Shown: positions 52,997 through 62,751, counted from the stretch's first letter. The stretch: 64,000 nt of DNA from Carnobacterium_B sp045617425 (GCF_045617425.1 NZ_JAZLIO010000003.1:268435-332434); one strand, 5' to 3'. The notes: generated by a model not told the origin, from the letters alone. Translations and numbers: made by a program.

Positions 52997-55900
52997 ATGG
53001 GATTGCAATTTGTGTTAGGCCGTGCGAATCGTGATAAACGTTCGGTACTATTGGATGAGATAGCAGAAAGCCTGACGAAACAAACGGAAGAGTCTATTTT
53101 TTATTTAGTTCCGGACCATATTAAATTTCAGGCTGAAATGACCGTTTTAGAAAAACTTAGTCACTATTCTTATTTTGAAAAGAAGCCGATTATGGGCATG
53201 ATGCATTTACAAGTATTCAGTTTTACACGATTAGCATGGTATTGGTTAAAAGATACCGATATTTACGCTAAGCCGCAATTAACCACAACCGGTTTATCGA
53301 TGTTGATTCGCAAATTACTGATTGAACATGAAGAAGAGTTGACCATCTATCGCGGTGAAGTCCGAAAAGATGGATTTGTTCAGCAAATGACAGATCTGTT
53401 TTTAGAATTACGCAGCGGTCGGATTGCACAAGCAGATTTGGATCATATGATGTTTAGTCTAGGTACTTCACCTAAAGAAGCCGATTTCAAATTGAAGTTA
53501 CAGGATCTATCCTTAATTTATCAGGCTTTTGATGCAGCATTATTGAATAAATATATCGAGTCTGAAGATATTGTGTCTGCATTGATTCAAAAAGTGGAAG
53601 AGTTAGATTTGTCTAAAACCACTATTTACATTGAAAGTTATTATCAATTTACTGCTCAAGAACAAGCACTTATTTTGGCATTAATGAAAGCTGCTAAAAA
53701 AGTGACGATTGCGCTGACCTCAGATAAAGCATATGCCGTTGAAAAACCGGAAATGCATAATTTATTCCAGACATCCGGAGCAACTTACTATAAATTGTAT
53801 CAACTGGCTCGCCAAAATAATATTCCAGTCTACAAAGACAAACTGATCCAAGAAATTGATGAGGCATACTGTGGGGAATTAAATCAACTGGAAGAATTTT
53901 GGGTAGAAACGAGCCAAATCACCTCAACAAACAATGAGCTGTTAGACAACATTGATACGATGGGGAATTGCATCGAGATATGGGCTGCAGAGAATAAACA
54001 AGCAGAAATCACCCATGTGGCCAAAGAAATTCGTAAATTGGTTGCCACTGGTGATTACCGTTATAAGGATATTTTAGTCTTGACTCGCAATATGGATGAT
54101 TATCTAGCCATCATAGAGCCGTTATTTAGTAGTCACGAGATAGAGTTATTTGTTGATAGTGCAGAATTGATGAATCAACATCCGCTTATTGAAGTGATTG
54201 ACTCTTTAGTCAGCATTTACAAACGCAATTGGCGATATGCAGATGTGATGCGACTTCTTAGAACGGAGTTAGTGATTCCAATAAGCGAAGGGGAAGAAGC
54301 TCTTTCAAAAGAACGCGCACAACGGGTGAATCAGCATGTGCAACGTGCACGACAGTTTAGAGAACGAGTGGATGTAACCGAAAATGTATTATTGTCTTAT
54401 GGCTATGAGGGGTACCAATGGACAAAATCAGATCCTTGGCACTACACTCGTTACTTCTATGAAGATGCCGAGTTTCAGTCGGACAATGATCAGCGGATTG
54501 AACAGATTGCCAATTCCATTAAAACGGATCTGACAGGATTATTGGTTCCATTTTTCAACCGATTAGAAAAAGCGCAAACCAGTAAAGATGCTGCAAAAGA
54601 ACTGTATGTATTTATGGAAACCATTGGAGTTAAAGATCAAATAGGCTTTTGGAGAGACCAAGCGATTGAAGACAATGATCTTGAAGAAGCTCGCAAACAT
54701 GAACAAACATGGCAAACATTTTTGCAGCTTTTAGATGAATATGTAGAAGTTTTGGGAGAGGAACCGTTCGACTTGGATAGTTTCTATGCAATCTTAATGA
54801 CGGGATTTGATAATGCGACTTACAGCATGGTTCCACCAAGTATTGATCAAGTCACTTTTTCAGGTATTGAAGGAACACGTATCGGAACAGCCAAAGTCAC
54901 ATTTATGCTGGGAGTAACCGATGCCCACTTGCCCGCTAAAACTGAAAATAAAAGTATTTTAACTGAAGAAGATCGGGATTTCTTTTCACAATTTCTAGAC
55001 GATACAAAATATTTAAAACCGACTGTTGAAGCGGTTATGGCGTCTGAACTGTTTATTGCTTATCAAGCCTTTTTAGATTCTTCTGAGAAATTGATTTTTA
55101 GTTTCCCAACCAGCGATGAAACAAAGAATGGTCCAAAACTATCACCATATGTGGACAGGATAGCAAAAGCGTTTCATCTTCCGATCCAACCCAAATTGAT
55201 GGATGTCACATCACTAGAAAATCCATCCGATAAAGAATTAATGGATTTTGTTGGAACGAAAAAAACGACGATTAGTCAGCTGTTGATGATTTTGCGCAAA
55301 GAGCAAGATCAAAAAGGTCAGTTAAGTTTATTTTGGCAAAATTTATATACGTTCTTTAAACGAGATAAACAAGTGGCACGCGATTTTAATCACTTACTGG
55401 TTAGTTTGGTTAAGAAAAATCTGCCAGTACCTTTAAAAAGTACCATTGCAACAGATTTGTATGGCAAAGATTTGTATTTATCTGTTTCTCGTTTAGAAGC
55501 TTTTTATGCAGATCATTATGGCCATTTCTTGACGTATGGATTGAAGTTAAAAGAACGAGATGTTTTTGAACTTTCTCCAGCTGGTACGGGAGAATTCTTT
55601 CATGATGCGTTAGATCACTTGTTTAAACAAATCATTCAAAAAAACCTCAGCTTTGATCAATTGACGGAAGACATGCTGGAACAATTGACATCAGAAGTGT
55701 TAACAGAACTTTATGGAAAACCAAAATTCTCTATTTTAAATGCCTCCAATCGTATGAAGTATATTCGTGATCAACTAGGACAAACGATTAAAAAGATGGT
55801 TTGGGTCATCGGCAATCAAAGCAGACGGACAAATATGAAAAATGTCCAGACAGAAGTTTTATTTGGTCAAGTTGCAAATCAAACCGGTATTGAAGGATTA

Positions 55901-56617
55901 TCTTTTCCACTGAACAATGGTGGAACCCTACATTTACGCGGGAAAATCGATCGAGTGGATGCCATGAATCTAGGTGATGATTATTACCTAAGTGTAGTGG
56001 ATTACAAGTCAAGCGCGCATAAATTTAATTACCAGGATGCTTATTATGGTCTAGCTATGCAAATGATTACGTACTTGGATACGGCTCTTCAAAATGCTGT
56101 TGGATTGATTGGACACGAAGCTAAACCTGCAGGTGCGTTTTATTTGCATGTATCCAATCCGTTTATGAAAAAGGGGACATTTTTAGATGAAGATGCGTAT
56201 ATCAATGAGTTGCTAAAATCCTATAAAATGGACGGATTGTTGCTTGAAGATGAAGACATGCTCTTGTCATTAGATCCTACGATTGAACCGACAAAAGCTT
56301 CACTTGTCTATCCCTTCAATCAATTGAAAAATGAAGACTTAAAATCGAATAAATTTGTTACGTTGGATGAAATGACTGCATTACGCCAACACAACCAAAA
56401 ATTGATTGTTGATGCCGGCAATAAAATTGTAGAAGGAGTAAATACTTTAAATCCTTTCTATGAAAAAAGACAATTTATTCCGACTGTTAATGGACCATTG
56501 CGCGCAGTTTCACAATTTGATGCGATGTTGCCTGAAAACAATTATCGTCGGATGGAATCGTTAAAAAGAGAAGACATTCTTAAGAAAATGCAAGAAGAGG
56601 AGGAAGATGAAGAATGA
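52997..56617 (+). CDS. addB: ATP-dependent helicase/nuclease subunit B (AddB/RexB)
   Basis: The 1206-residue subunit of the AddAB/RexAB double-strand-break resection enzyme begins GLQFVLGRANRDKRS; the Walker A seen in B. subtilis AddB is degenerate here. The C-terminal RecB-type nuclease has GEFFHDALDHLF, VVDYKSS (catalytic Asp and Lys) and YGLAMQMITYLD. The four Fe-S cysteines of B. subtilis AddB are missing: the LSVSRLEAFYADHYGHF and NGPLRAVSQFD segments carry none. I start at ATG 52997 by family likeness; GTG 52985 is an alternative but lies too near GAGAGG. An extended -10 (TGTTAAAAT, 52948-52956) is upstream. It overlaps addA. Confidence 0.94.
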   Translation: MGLQFVLGRANRDKRSVLLDEIAESLTKQTEESIFYLVPDHIKFQAEMTVLEKLSHYSYFEKKPIMGMMHLQVFSFTRLAWYWLKDTDIYAKPQLTTTGLSMLIRKLLIEHEEELTIYRGEVRKDGFVQQMTDLFLELRSGRIAQADLDHMMFSLGTSPKEADFKLKLQDLSLIYQAFDAALLNKYIESEDIVSALIQKVEELDLSKTTIYIESYYQFTAQEQALILALMKAAKKVTIALTSDKAYAVEKPEMHNLFQTSGATYYKLYQLARQNNIPVYKDKLIQEIDEAYCGELNQLEEFWVETSQITSTNNELLDNIDTMGNCIEIWAAENKQAEITHVAKEIRKLVATGDYRYKDILVLTRNMDDYLAIIEPLFSSHEIELFVDSAELMNQHPLIEVIDSLVSIYKRNWRYADVMRLLRTELVIPISEGEEALSKERAQRVNQHVQRARQFRERVDVTENVLLSYGYEGYQWTKSDPWHYTRYFYEDAEFQSDNDQRIEQIANSIKTDLTGLLVPFFNRLEKAQTSKDAAKELYVFMETIGVKDQIGFWRDQAIEDNDLEEARKHEQTWQTFLQLLDEYVEVLGEEPFDLDSFYAILMTGFDNATYSMVPPSIDQVTFSGIEGTRIGTAKVTFMLGVTDAHLPAKTENKSILTEEDRDFFSQFLDDTKYLKPTVEAVMASELFIAYQAFLDSSEKLIFSFPTSDETKNGPKLSPYVDRIAKAFHLPIQPKLMDVTSLENPSDKELMDFVGTKKTTISQLLMILRKEQDQKGQLSLFWQNLYTFFKRDKQVARDFNHLLVSLVKKNLPVPLKSTIATDLYGKDLYLSVSRLEAFYADHYGHFLTYGLKLKERDVFELSPAGTGEFFHDALDHLFKQIIQKNLSFDQLTEDMLEQLTSEVLTELYGKPKFSILNASNRMKYIRDQLGQTIKKMVWVIGNQSRRTNMKNVQTEVLFGQVANQTGIEGLSFPLNNGGTLHLRGKIDRVDAMNLGDDYYLSVVDYKSSAHKFNYQDAYYGLAMQMITYLDTALQNAVGLIGHEAKPAGAFYLHVSNPFMKKGTFLDEDAYINELLKSYKMDGLLLEDEDMLLSLDPTIEPTKASLVYPFNQLKNEDLKSNKFVTLDEMTALRQHNQKLIVDAGNKIVEGVNTLNPFYEKRQFIPTVNGPLRAVSQFDAMLPENNYRRMESLKREDILKKMQEEEEDEE

Positions 56618-59600
56618 TGAACCCACTTCCGCTAAAACCCGAAAACAGTCATTTTACCGATGGACAATGGCAGGCAATCTATGAAGAAGGCCACAATATT
56701 CTTGTGTCTGCTTCAGCAGGTTCAGGTAAAACAACAGTTCTTGTCCAACGTGTGATTGAAAAAATAAAATCGGGGACCAATGTTGATGAGATGTTGATCG
56801 TGACTTATACAGAAGCAGCCGCAAAAGAAATGAAAGCTCGGATCCAAGTTGCAATCCAAGAAGCCGTCACATCTGAAAGTGATATGGAATTAAAAAGACA
56901 CCTTACTCGACAAGTAACCTTGATTCATCAAGCGTCAATCAGTACATTGCATGCTTTTTGTCTTCAAGTAATCCGTCGTTATTATTATTTGATTAATTTA
57001 GATCCTATCTTTAGATTATTAACGGATGAAACAGAGATTCTTTTACTTAAGGAAAGTGTCTGGGAAGAAGTAAGAGAGGAGTTGTACGGAGAAGAAGACT
57101 CTCTTTTTAAAGATTTGACCGCTTCGTACTCTAATGATCGAAGCGATGCGGGGCTAACAGACTTAATCTTCTCTTTGTATGAGTTTTCAAGAGCTAACCC
57201 TAGGCCTGCTGTGTGGTTAGAACAATTATCTTATTTATACCAAGTAAAAGAAAATGATTTAACGACCGGCATTTTATTTAAAGAACTGTTAAAACCTCAG
57301 ATTTTATCAGTATTGGACAGTCTAATCGAGCTTTCTCAAGTTGCGGCTCAGCTAGGCGAGGGTACTGAAGAGCTAAAATACCAAACCGATTTGATTCGCG
57401 GAGAATGGATCGCATTGCAAGAAATTCAAGCATATATCAACGAACACAATTATCAAGCAGCGTATAATTGCTGTAAAAACTTTGAATTTGCTCGATGGAA
57501 AGCAATCAAAAAGGGAACCGATGAAGCGATAAAAGAAACGGCTGAAGAAATGAAGGGATTACGTGATCAATATAAAGCTCGTTTTAAAGAATTAGCTAAT
57601 GATTATTTCTCTGCTTCTCCCCAAGAACAAATCGACTTGATGTTAAGTGCTGCTCCTTTGGTTGAAGAAATGGCGCGTGTGACGCAACTCTTCACAGAAG
57701 CTTTTCGTCAGCGCAAGGATGAACGGAACCTTTTAGATTTTAATGATTTAGAACATTCGACTCTCCAAATTCTGGCTCAGTTCAATGAGGAAGACTGGGT
57801 TCCAACTGAAGCTTCGATGCATTATCGAGACAAATTTAAAGAAGTCATGGTTGATGAATACCAAGACATCAACCAACTTCAAGAAAATATATTGCGTTGG
57901 TTAGCCCATGACAAATCAGATCAAGGAAACTTGTTCATGGTAGGTGATGTGAAGCAATCCATTTATTCATTTCGTTTAGCTGATCCAGGATTATTTTTAA
58001 AAAAATATGAACAGTATGAATATCACGAATTAGGTGAACGAATTATATTAGCTGAAAATTTCCGTTCACGTGGTGAAGTGTTGCAATTCACTAATTTAGT
58101 CTTTGAACAACTAATGGATAAAGCAGTTGGACAAATGGATTATGATGAAGCGGCTAAACTCGTGCAAGGCTTTACAGGTTTTCCAGAATTGCAGAAACAT
58201 CAACCGGAACTTTTGATTTACGAAAAAGGTACTAATGACACCGAAGATGAGGACGAAGAAACGGAATCGATTAATTGGGATATGCGGATTGAAGATAAGA
58301 CAGAAGGCGAATTATTGATGGTCGGCCAAAAAATTCAAGAATTGATTCAAACGCAATTTCCAATTTATGATAAGCGAGCTAAAACAACACGTCCAATTAA
58401 TTATCGAGACATTGTTTTGTTGACACCAACTAAAAAGAATAACTTGGTATTAATGGAAATGTTCAAACGACTGGCTATTCCGCTTCAAGTAAATGATACA
58501 CAGAATTACTTTCAAACGACTGAGATCACGATTATGATGTCTTTGCTGAAAGTCATTGATAACCCATATCAAGACATTCCTTTGGCTGCAGTGTTGCGTT
58601 CGCCACTTGTTGGATTAGATGAGAACGAATTAGCTTCAATTAGGATCAGCCAAAAAACAGGGGATTACTTTGATGCCGTAAAAACGTTTTATCAAACTTA
58701 TCCAGGTGTAGAAAAAGCGAGTCGTTTTACCTCACATTTATATGGAAAAATCGATGTGTTTTTAACGCGGTTGAACAAATGGCGTGAAATTGCTCGACGA
58801 GATCATTTAGTAGCATTAATATGGACAATTTATGACGATACAGGATTTTTAGACTATGTTGGAGGAATGAGTTCGGGTAAACAACGCAAAGCTAATTTGC
58901 ATGCTTTATATGAGCGTGCAGCCAGCTATGAAAAAACAAGTTTTAAAGGATTATTTCAATTTGTACGATTCATCGAAAAAATGCAAGAAAAAGACAAAGA
59001 TCTAGCAGAGCCTACAGCTATATCTGAAGATGAGAACGCTGTTCGAGTGATGACGATCCATGCAAGTAAAGGACTAGAGTTTCCAGTCGTCTTTGTATTA
59101 GATTTAACGAAAAAATTTAATTTGCAAGATATTAAAAAAAGTTATATTTTTAATGAACAATATGGAGTGGGAACGGATTTTAAAGATTTGGACCGTCGCA
59201 TTCGATACCCATCTTTACCGGAAATCGCTTTGAAAGTGGAGAAGAAAACGAAATTGTTATCTGAAGAAATGCGAAAATTATATGTAGCATTGACACGTGC
59301 AGAAGAAAAATTATTTTTAGTGGGTTCATATAAAGATGAAGCAGCAGCATGGAAAGAATGGGGTGTCGTTAGTTCCCATAATCCAACCGTTTTGCCAGCC
59401 GATATTCGATTTACCGCTAGTAGTTTAATGAAGTGGATCGGATTATCTCTTGTTCGTCATCCTTCAAGTCAAAATGAGGAGATCTCTGTCAGTGCCAGAA
59501 ATGGAGCCATTACCAATCATTCTGCCCATTTTAGTATCCACTTTTATGATGAAAGTGCAATTCAAGAACAATTGATTTCAAAAGATAATGGAACGGATGA

Positions 59601-60417
59601 AAACTGGTTAGAGAAGTTGAATCAGTTGCAAGATACAATCTCTGAGGCTGAACCCAAACAACTCACCGTTCAAAAAGCGTTAGAATTGATGAATTACATT
59701 TATGAGCATGAAGGTGCTTCTCATACAACCAGTTATCAATCGGTTTCAGAAATCAAACGGCTATTTGAAGAGCCAGACAGCGATCAAATGGTTAAAATCG
59801 ATATCAATCAACCGAGAAATCGAAACCGGTATGTTGAAGAAACTCTAGATCGACCACTGTTTATGGCTGAATTAACCGCTCCTTCGAATGCAGAAATAGG
59901 AACGGCAACGCATTCCGTGATGCAAGCTGTTGATTTAAGTACGGCTCCTACTATAGAAACACTGGAAGCTCTAATTGCGTCATTGATCAAAAATGGCGTT
60001 TTAAAAGAAGATGTTGCTGCAAAAGTCAATGTTGAACAAGTAGTGGAATTTTTTACAACACCACTAGGGAAAATGATTATTGATTTTTCAAAAGATGTTC
60101 ATCGTGAAGAACCATTCTCACTTTTATTAGAAGCTGAAAAATTGTTTACAGATATGAATGGCGACGCTGAAGACAAAATATTGATTCACGGAATTATTGA
60201 CGGCTATATCGAGTTAGAGGATCGGATTATTTTATTTGACTACAAGACAGATAGAGTCAGTCATTATGGGCCACAATCAGGTGAGAAAATGTTAGAGAAG
60301 TATAAAGGTCAAATGAATTTATACCGATCTGCATTAGAATCTATTTTAGATAAAAAAGTTACGGAAACCTATCTATGTTTATTAGATACAGGAGAAGTCG
60401 TATCCGTACCATCATAA
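56614..60417 (+). CDS. addA: ATP-dependent helicase/nuclease subunit A (AddA/RexA)
   Basis: The 1267-residue subunit unites a UvrD-like superfamily 1 helicase and a nuclease. Helicase motifs are Walker A SASAGSGKTTVLVQRV, VMVDEYQDINQLQ (motif II), GDVKQSIYSFRLADP (motif III) and VMTIHASKGLEFPVVF. The C-terminal nuclease domain has ATHSVMQAVD, ILIHGIIDGYIE, LFDYKTDR and GQMNLYRSAL. With AddB it resects broken DNA ends for RecA loading, pausing at a Chi-like site. It starts inside the addB stop codon region (ATGATG), behind GAGGAGG. Confidence 0.97.
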   Translation: MMNPLPLKPENSHFTDGQWQAIYEEGHNILVSASAGSGKTTVLVQRVIEKIKSGTNVDEMLIVTYTEAAAKEMKARIQVAIQEAVTSESDMELKRHLTRQVTLIHQASISTLHAFCLQVIRRYYYLINLDPIFRLLTDETEILLLKESVWEEVREELYGEEDSLFKDLTASYSNDRSDAGLTDLIFSLYEFSRANPRPAVWLEQLSYLYQVKENDLTTGILFKELLKPQILSVLDSLIELSQVAAQLGEGTEELKYQTDLIRGEWIALQEIQAYINEHNYQAAYNCCKNFEFARWKAIKKGTDEAIKETAEEMKGLRDQYKARFKELANDYFSASPQEQIDLMLSAAPLVEEMARVTQLFTEAFRQRKDERNLLDFNDLEHSTLQILAQFNEEDWVPTEASMHYRDKFKEVMVDEYQDINQLQENILRWLAHDKSDQGNLFMVGDVKQSIYSFRLADPGLFLKKYEQYEYHELGERIILAENFRSRGEVLQFTNLVFEQLMDKAVGQMDYDEAAKLVQGFTGFPELQKHQPELLIYEKGTNDTEDEDEETESINWDMRIEDKTEGELLMVGQKIQELIQTQFPIYDKRAKTTRPINYRDIVLLTPTKKNNLVLMEMFKRLAIPLQVNDTQNYFQTTEITIMMSLLKVIDNPYQDIPLAAVLRSPLVGLDENELASIRISQKTGDYFDAVKTFYQTYPGVEKASRFTSHLYGKIDVFLTRLNKWREIARRDHLVALIWTIYDDTGFLDYVGGMSSGKQRKANLHALYERAASYEKTSFKGLFQFVRFIEKMQEKDKDLAEPTAISEDENAVRVMTIHASKGLEFPVVFVLDLTKKFNLQDIKKSYIFNEQYGVGTDFKDLDRRIRYPSLPEIALKVEKKTKLLSEEMRKLYVALTRAEEKLFLVGSYKDEAAAWKEWGVVSSHNPTVLPADIRFTASSLMKWIGLSLVRHPSSQNEEISVSARNGAITNHSAHFSIHFYDESAIQEQLISKDNGTDENWLEKLNQLQDTISEAEPKQLTVQKALELMNYIYEHEGASHTTSYQSVSEIKRLFEEPDSDQMVKIDINQPRNRNRYVEETLDRPLFMAELTAPSNAEIGTATHSVMQAVDLSTAPTIETLEALIASLIKNGVLKEDVAAKVNVEQVVEFFTTPLGKMIIDFSKDVHREEPFSLLLEAEKLFTDMNGDAEDKILIHGIIDGYIELEDRIILFDYKTDRVSHYGPQSGEKMLEKYKGQMNLYRSALESILDKKVTETYLCLLDTGEVVSVPS

Positions 60418-60447
60418 AAAATATTGGCTAATAAATATTTTAAAAAA

Positions 60448-60482
60448 AGAATAGATGCTATTAAACATCTGTTCTCTTTTTT
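60448..60482 (+). terminator. Terminator of addB-addA
   Basis: AGAATAGATG and CATCTGTTCT (one G-U), eight-base loop, then CTTTTTT. Confidence 0.8.
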
Positions 60483-60519
60483 ATTGTGAAAGATATTCTA
60501 CGAGATAAATATATAGTAT

Positions 60520-60559
60520 AAAAATCTTCCTTCAAAAACTATTTTGAAGGAAGATTTTT
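60520..60559 (-). terminator. Perfect 18-pair terminator hairpin for the minus-strand small-peptide transcript
   Basis: AAAAATCTTCCTTCAAAA (60520-60537) and TTTTGAAGGAAGATTTTT (60542-60559) pair fully around ACTA. Since the addA terminator lies just upstream on the plus strand, the obvious user is the minus-strand peptide gene at 60626-60709. The stem is symmetric and could stop transcription in both directions. Confidence 0.7.
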
Positions 60560-60625
60560 AAAATGAAATGGGATAGACAACACAAAATATGAACTACAGA
60601 AGACAAGAAAAAAAGTAAACTATAA

Positions 60626-60709
60626 TTAATGTATCTCAGTTCTTTTCTGACGAATAAATAAATAAATAAGTCCTAATAAAATCGCATAAAATGGGTTAAC
60701 TATAAACAT
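60626..60709 (-). CDS. Candidate 27-residue membrane peptide
   Basis: ATG (60707-60709, complement) follows AAAAAGGCG at eight bases. The product begins MFIVNPFYAILLGLIYLFI and ends in a basic tail with RQKR: one membrane helix with a positively charged C-terminus. A TATAAT (60748-60753, complement) lies about 38 bases upstream of the start, without a good -35, and a strong terminator lies about 70 bases downstream. Together they make a self-contained small transcription unit. Such layout and peptide shape recall type I toxins of the Fst/TxpA sort, but the sequence does not match a family I know. A chance open frame is possible. Confidence 0.42.
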   Translation of the reverse strand: MFIVNPFYAILLGLIYLFIRQKRTEIH

Positions 60710-60915
60710 TAATATTTCGCCTTTTTTATCAAGAGACTATTAATTTTATTATACTATCTCGTAAGTATCTCCATGCTAAAAAATCATTCTATATAAAAGT
60801 TTCAATACTGAACAGTATAAAATAACCTTAGGTACGTTAAATGTATATTTAATGATATAATTTAATAGAAATTTATTAACCACTATATATTCTAACAACT
60901 TGGGAGAGGCACAAA

Positions 60916-61314
60916 ATGAAAAAGAATAAAAGATTACTTTTCACAAAAGTTCTTTATGGTTTATTTTTATCGGCGACTATAGTAACTTTTTTTATTATTT
61001 ATAAAAATATAGATAATGCTATTTCTTTTAAAATTTTAGTAGGGTATCTATTTTTAACTTTCTTCATGCTAATATATGTTCCTTTTACAGCCCTTGTAAA
61101 TATTAGGAACTTTAAAGGGGTTTATATAAGGAAAAGAATATTTAAATTTATTACCGTTTTTATTTTATTGAGTACTGTAAATTATTTTTTTGGTTACGTA
61201 ATGAGGTCTTCTAAAATAGATTTATTTAACGTTTTTTCAACTAGCTTTGGTATATCTTTTGGTATAGCTTTTTCTGAAATTATTTTTTTCAAAGATAAAA
61301 ATGAAATAAGGTAG
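60916..61314 (+). CDS. Hypothetical four-helix membrane protein
   Basis: The 132-residue protein is very hydrophobic, with four membrane helices (about 10-28, 38-60, 74-95 and 105-124) separated by basic loops such as RNFKGVYIRKRIFK. ATG 60916 follows GGGAGAGG. I do not recognise a family. The coding sequence is distinctly more AT-rich than the core genes upstream, and it lies at the start of a low-gene-density stretch, so transfer is possible. Immunity-type proteins of bacteriocin loci can look like this, but no bacteriocin gene is visible. Confidence 0.7.
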   Translation: MKKNKRLLFTKVLYGLFLSATIVTFFIIYKNIDNAISFKILVGYLFLTFFMLIYVPFTALVNIRNFKGVYIRKRIFKFITVFILLSTVNYFFGYVMRSSKIDLFNVFSTSFGISFGIAFSEIIFFKDKNEIR

Positions 61315-61459
61315 GTAGAAAAATTTATAATAATATTTACTAGTAAAAATAGTATTATTTTCTGATGATAGCTATTACAAAAAATAACTGGAGAGTTTAA
61401 AAGTAATTAACTATTCTTTTTTTTCAGAGATTTATTTATATTTAAGAGGAGCATTAAAT

Positions 61460-61578
61460 ATGAATCGAAAATTAGTATTACATACAAAGATTTTTATCTT
61501 ATTACATTTGTAAGTATTGTAGTTGGTATTTTTTTATCATTATCTAAAATAAAAATAAGTGTAGCAATTAAACTTTAA
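61460..61578 (+). pseudogene. Frameshifted remnant of a small membrane protein gene
   Basis: ATG 61460 follows AAGAGGAG and reads MNRKLVLHTKIFILLHL to a stop at 61511-61513. One base out of frame, from about 61487, the sequence reads DFYLITFVSIVVGIFLSL and on to TAA 61576-61578, a good membrane helix. Adding one base near the AAAG at 61485-61490 would give a 39-residue one-helix protein. No family is recognised. The region 61315-61459 holds nothing else. Confidence 0.35.
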
Positions 61579-61685
61579 AAAATTTAATAATGTACAACTA
61601 TATTTTTAGATTAAATGGAACATAAAAAACGATTATAGCAAAGATATCATCCGAAATAGTATATCTACAGAAAGGAGCTTATTTA

Positions 61686-62090
61686 ATGAATATAGAAGAA
61701 ACTATATACCAAGCAGCTATACTGTTAATAGAAAAAAGATATCCTAAAGGCTGGGGTGGTGCAGCAGCTATGTACACAAAAAATAATCAAATCTTAACGA
61801 GTGTATCTCCAGATGTATTGAATGCTTCAACTGAGTTGTGTATGGAGACAGGATCAATATTAGAAGCACACAAATTGGATACTTTTGTTACTCATAGCAT
61901 ATGTGTGGTTAGAGAAAATGAAAATGCTCCTTTTAAAATATTAACTCCATGTGGAACATGTCAAGAACGTTTAGTCTATTGGGGATCAGATGTAAAAGCA
62001 GCAATCACTACAAAAGATAATGACTTATTATTTAAAACTTTAAAAGAATTACAACCCCATCATTGGTTAGAGGCATATAACGGTAGATAG
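61686..62090 (+). CDS. Cytidine/blasticidin-S deaminase-like protein
   Basis: The 134-residue protein of the cytidine deaminase fold has zinc ligands Cys52 (TELCMETGS), Cys89 and Cys92 (PCGTCQERL), with Glu54 as proton shuttle. The C-M-E triad replaces the usual C-A-E of Cdd. The N-terminal part (RYPKGWGGAAAMYTKNNQILTSVSPDVLNAS) differs strongly from the Cdd at 35.3 kb, which suggests another substrate. ATG follows AGAAAGGAG. It sits alone in the AT-rich accessory stretch. Blasticidin-S deaminase is a fold relative, not a claimed function. Confidence 0.82.
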   Translation: MNIEETIYQAAILLIEKRYPKGWGGAAAMYTKNNQILTSVSPDVLNASTELCMETGSILEAHKLDTFVTHSICVVRENENAPFKILTPCGTCQERLVYWGSDVKAAITTKDNDLLFKTLKELQPHHWLEAYNGR

Positions 62091-62144
62091 ATTTATTTAG
62101 GCACATAAACTTCTATAAAATCATGTAACATATCCAAATTAAGA

Positions 62145-62178
62145 AAGGCCACTAATTTTTCCAGTAAAAAGTGGTCTT
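62145..62178. other. Hairpin between convergent deaminase and acetyltransferase genes
   Basis: AAGGCCACT and AGTGGTCTT form a nine-pair stem (one G-U). There is no clear T-run, so this is only a weak terminator candidate. Confidence 0.4.
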
Positions 62179-62220
62179 ATCTAAATTAGCTTATTAATGT
62201 AAAAAGAAATTAACTATTAG

Positions 62221-62751
62221 TTAGTTATTCAAAAAGGAATGAAAAGTAGGATTTATTCTCGCCATTATGTATTCATTCTCGTACTTTCCTTCTTTTATTG
62301 CTGCAAGCCGTTTAAGGCCCTCTTTTTCAAATCCAAACTTCTCATATAGATGTATAGCTCTTTCGTTTTTCTCAAATACAGTAAGTTCGAGTCTAACAAG
62401 CATTAACCAATTATCTGCTACGTCTATAAGTGCAGATATTAAAGCAGAACCAATACCTTGATTGTGATAATCTTTATGGATCATTATACCTATAGTTCCA
62501 CTATGTCTCATACGATGATTACCGTTTACAGATAATCCAGCGGTTCCTACAATTAGTTCCTCTTTATCTTGAAACTTTGAAATAGCGACAAACTGGTGCT
62601 GATTAGCGTCCATACTAACAACAAAGTCTTCATTTTGTTGTATTCTCTCTGAAGGAATACCTAAAATATTTTCAAATACCCCAGGCATGCGTCTTAATTC
62701 GTTTAAACCTTTACCGTCCCCACTATTAATTGGTCTAATATAAAATTCCAT
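62221..62751 (-). CDS. GNAT acetyltransferase, YhhY-like
   Basis: The 176-residue protein resembles E. coli YhhY (AaaT): the N-terminal YIRPINSGDGKGLNELRRMPGV, GTIGIMIHKDYHNQGIGSALISALIDVADNW with the acetyl-CoA loop QGIGSA, and RLELTVFEKNERAIHLYEKFGFEKEG. YhhY acetylates certain amino acids; that activity here is an inference. ATG follows AAGGAGG. It is transcribed toward the deaminase gene. Confidence 0.88.
   Translation of the reverse strand: MEFYIRPINSGDGKGLNELRRMPGVFENILGIPSERIQQNEDFVVSMDANQHQFVAISKFQDKEELIVGTAGLSVNGNHRMRHSGTIGIMIHKDYHNQGIGSALISALIDVADNWLMLVRLELTVFEKNERAIHLYEKFGFEKEGLKRLAAIKEGKYENEYIMARINPTFHSFLNN

Noticed and set aside
60652..60670. AAATA tandem repeat as a microsatellite or phase-variation tract
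   Set aside because: Only about four units, and fully explained by Ile/Tyr/Leu codons of the candidate peptide on the other strand.
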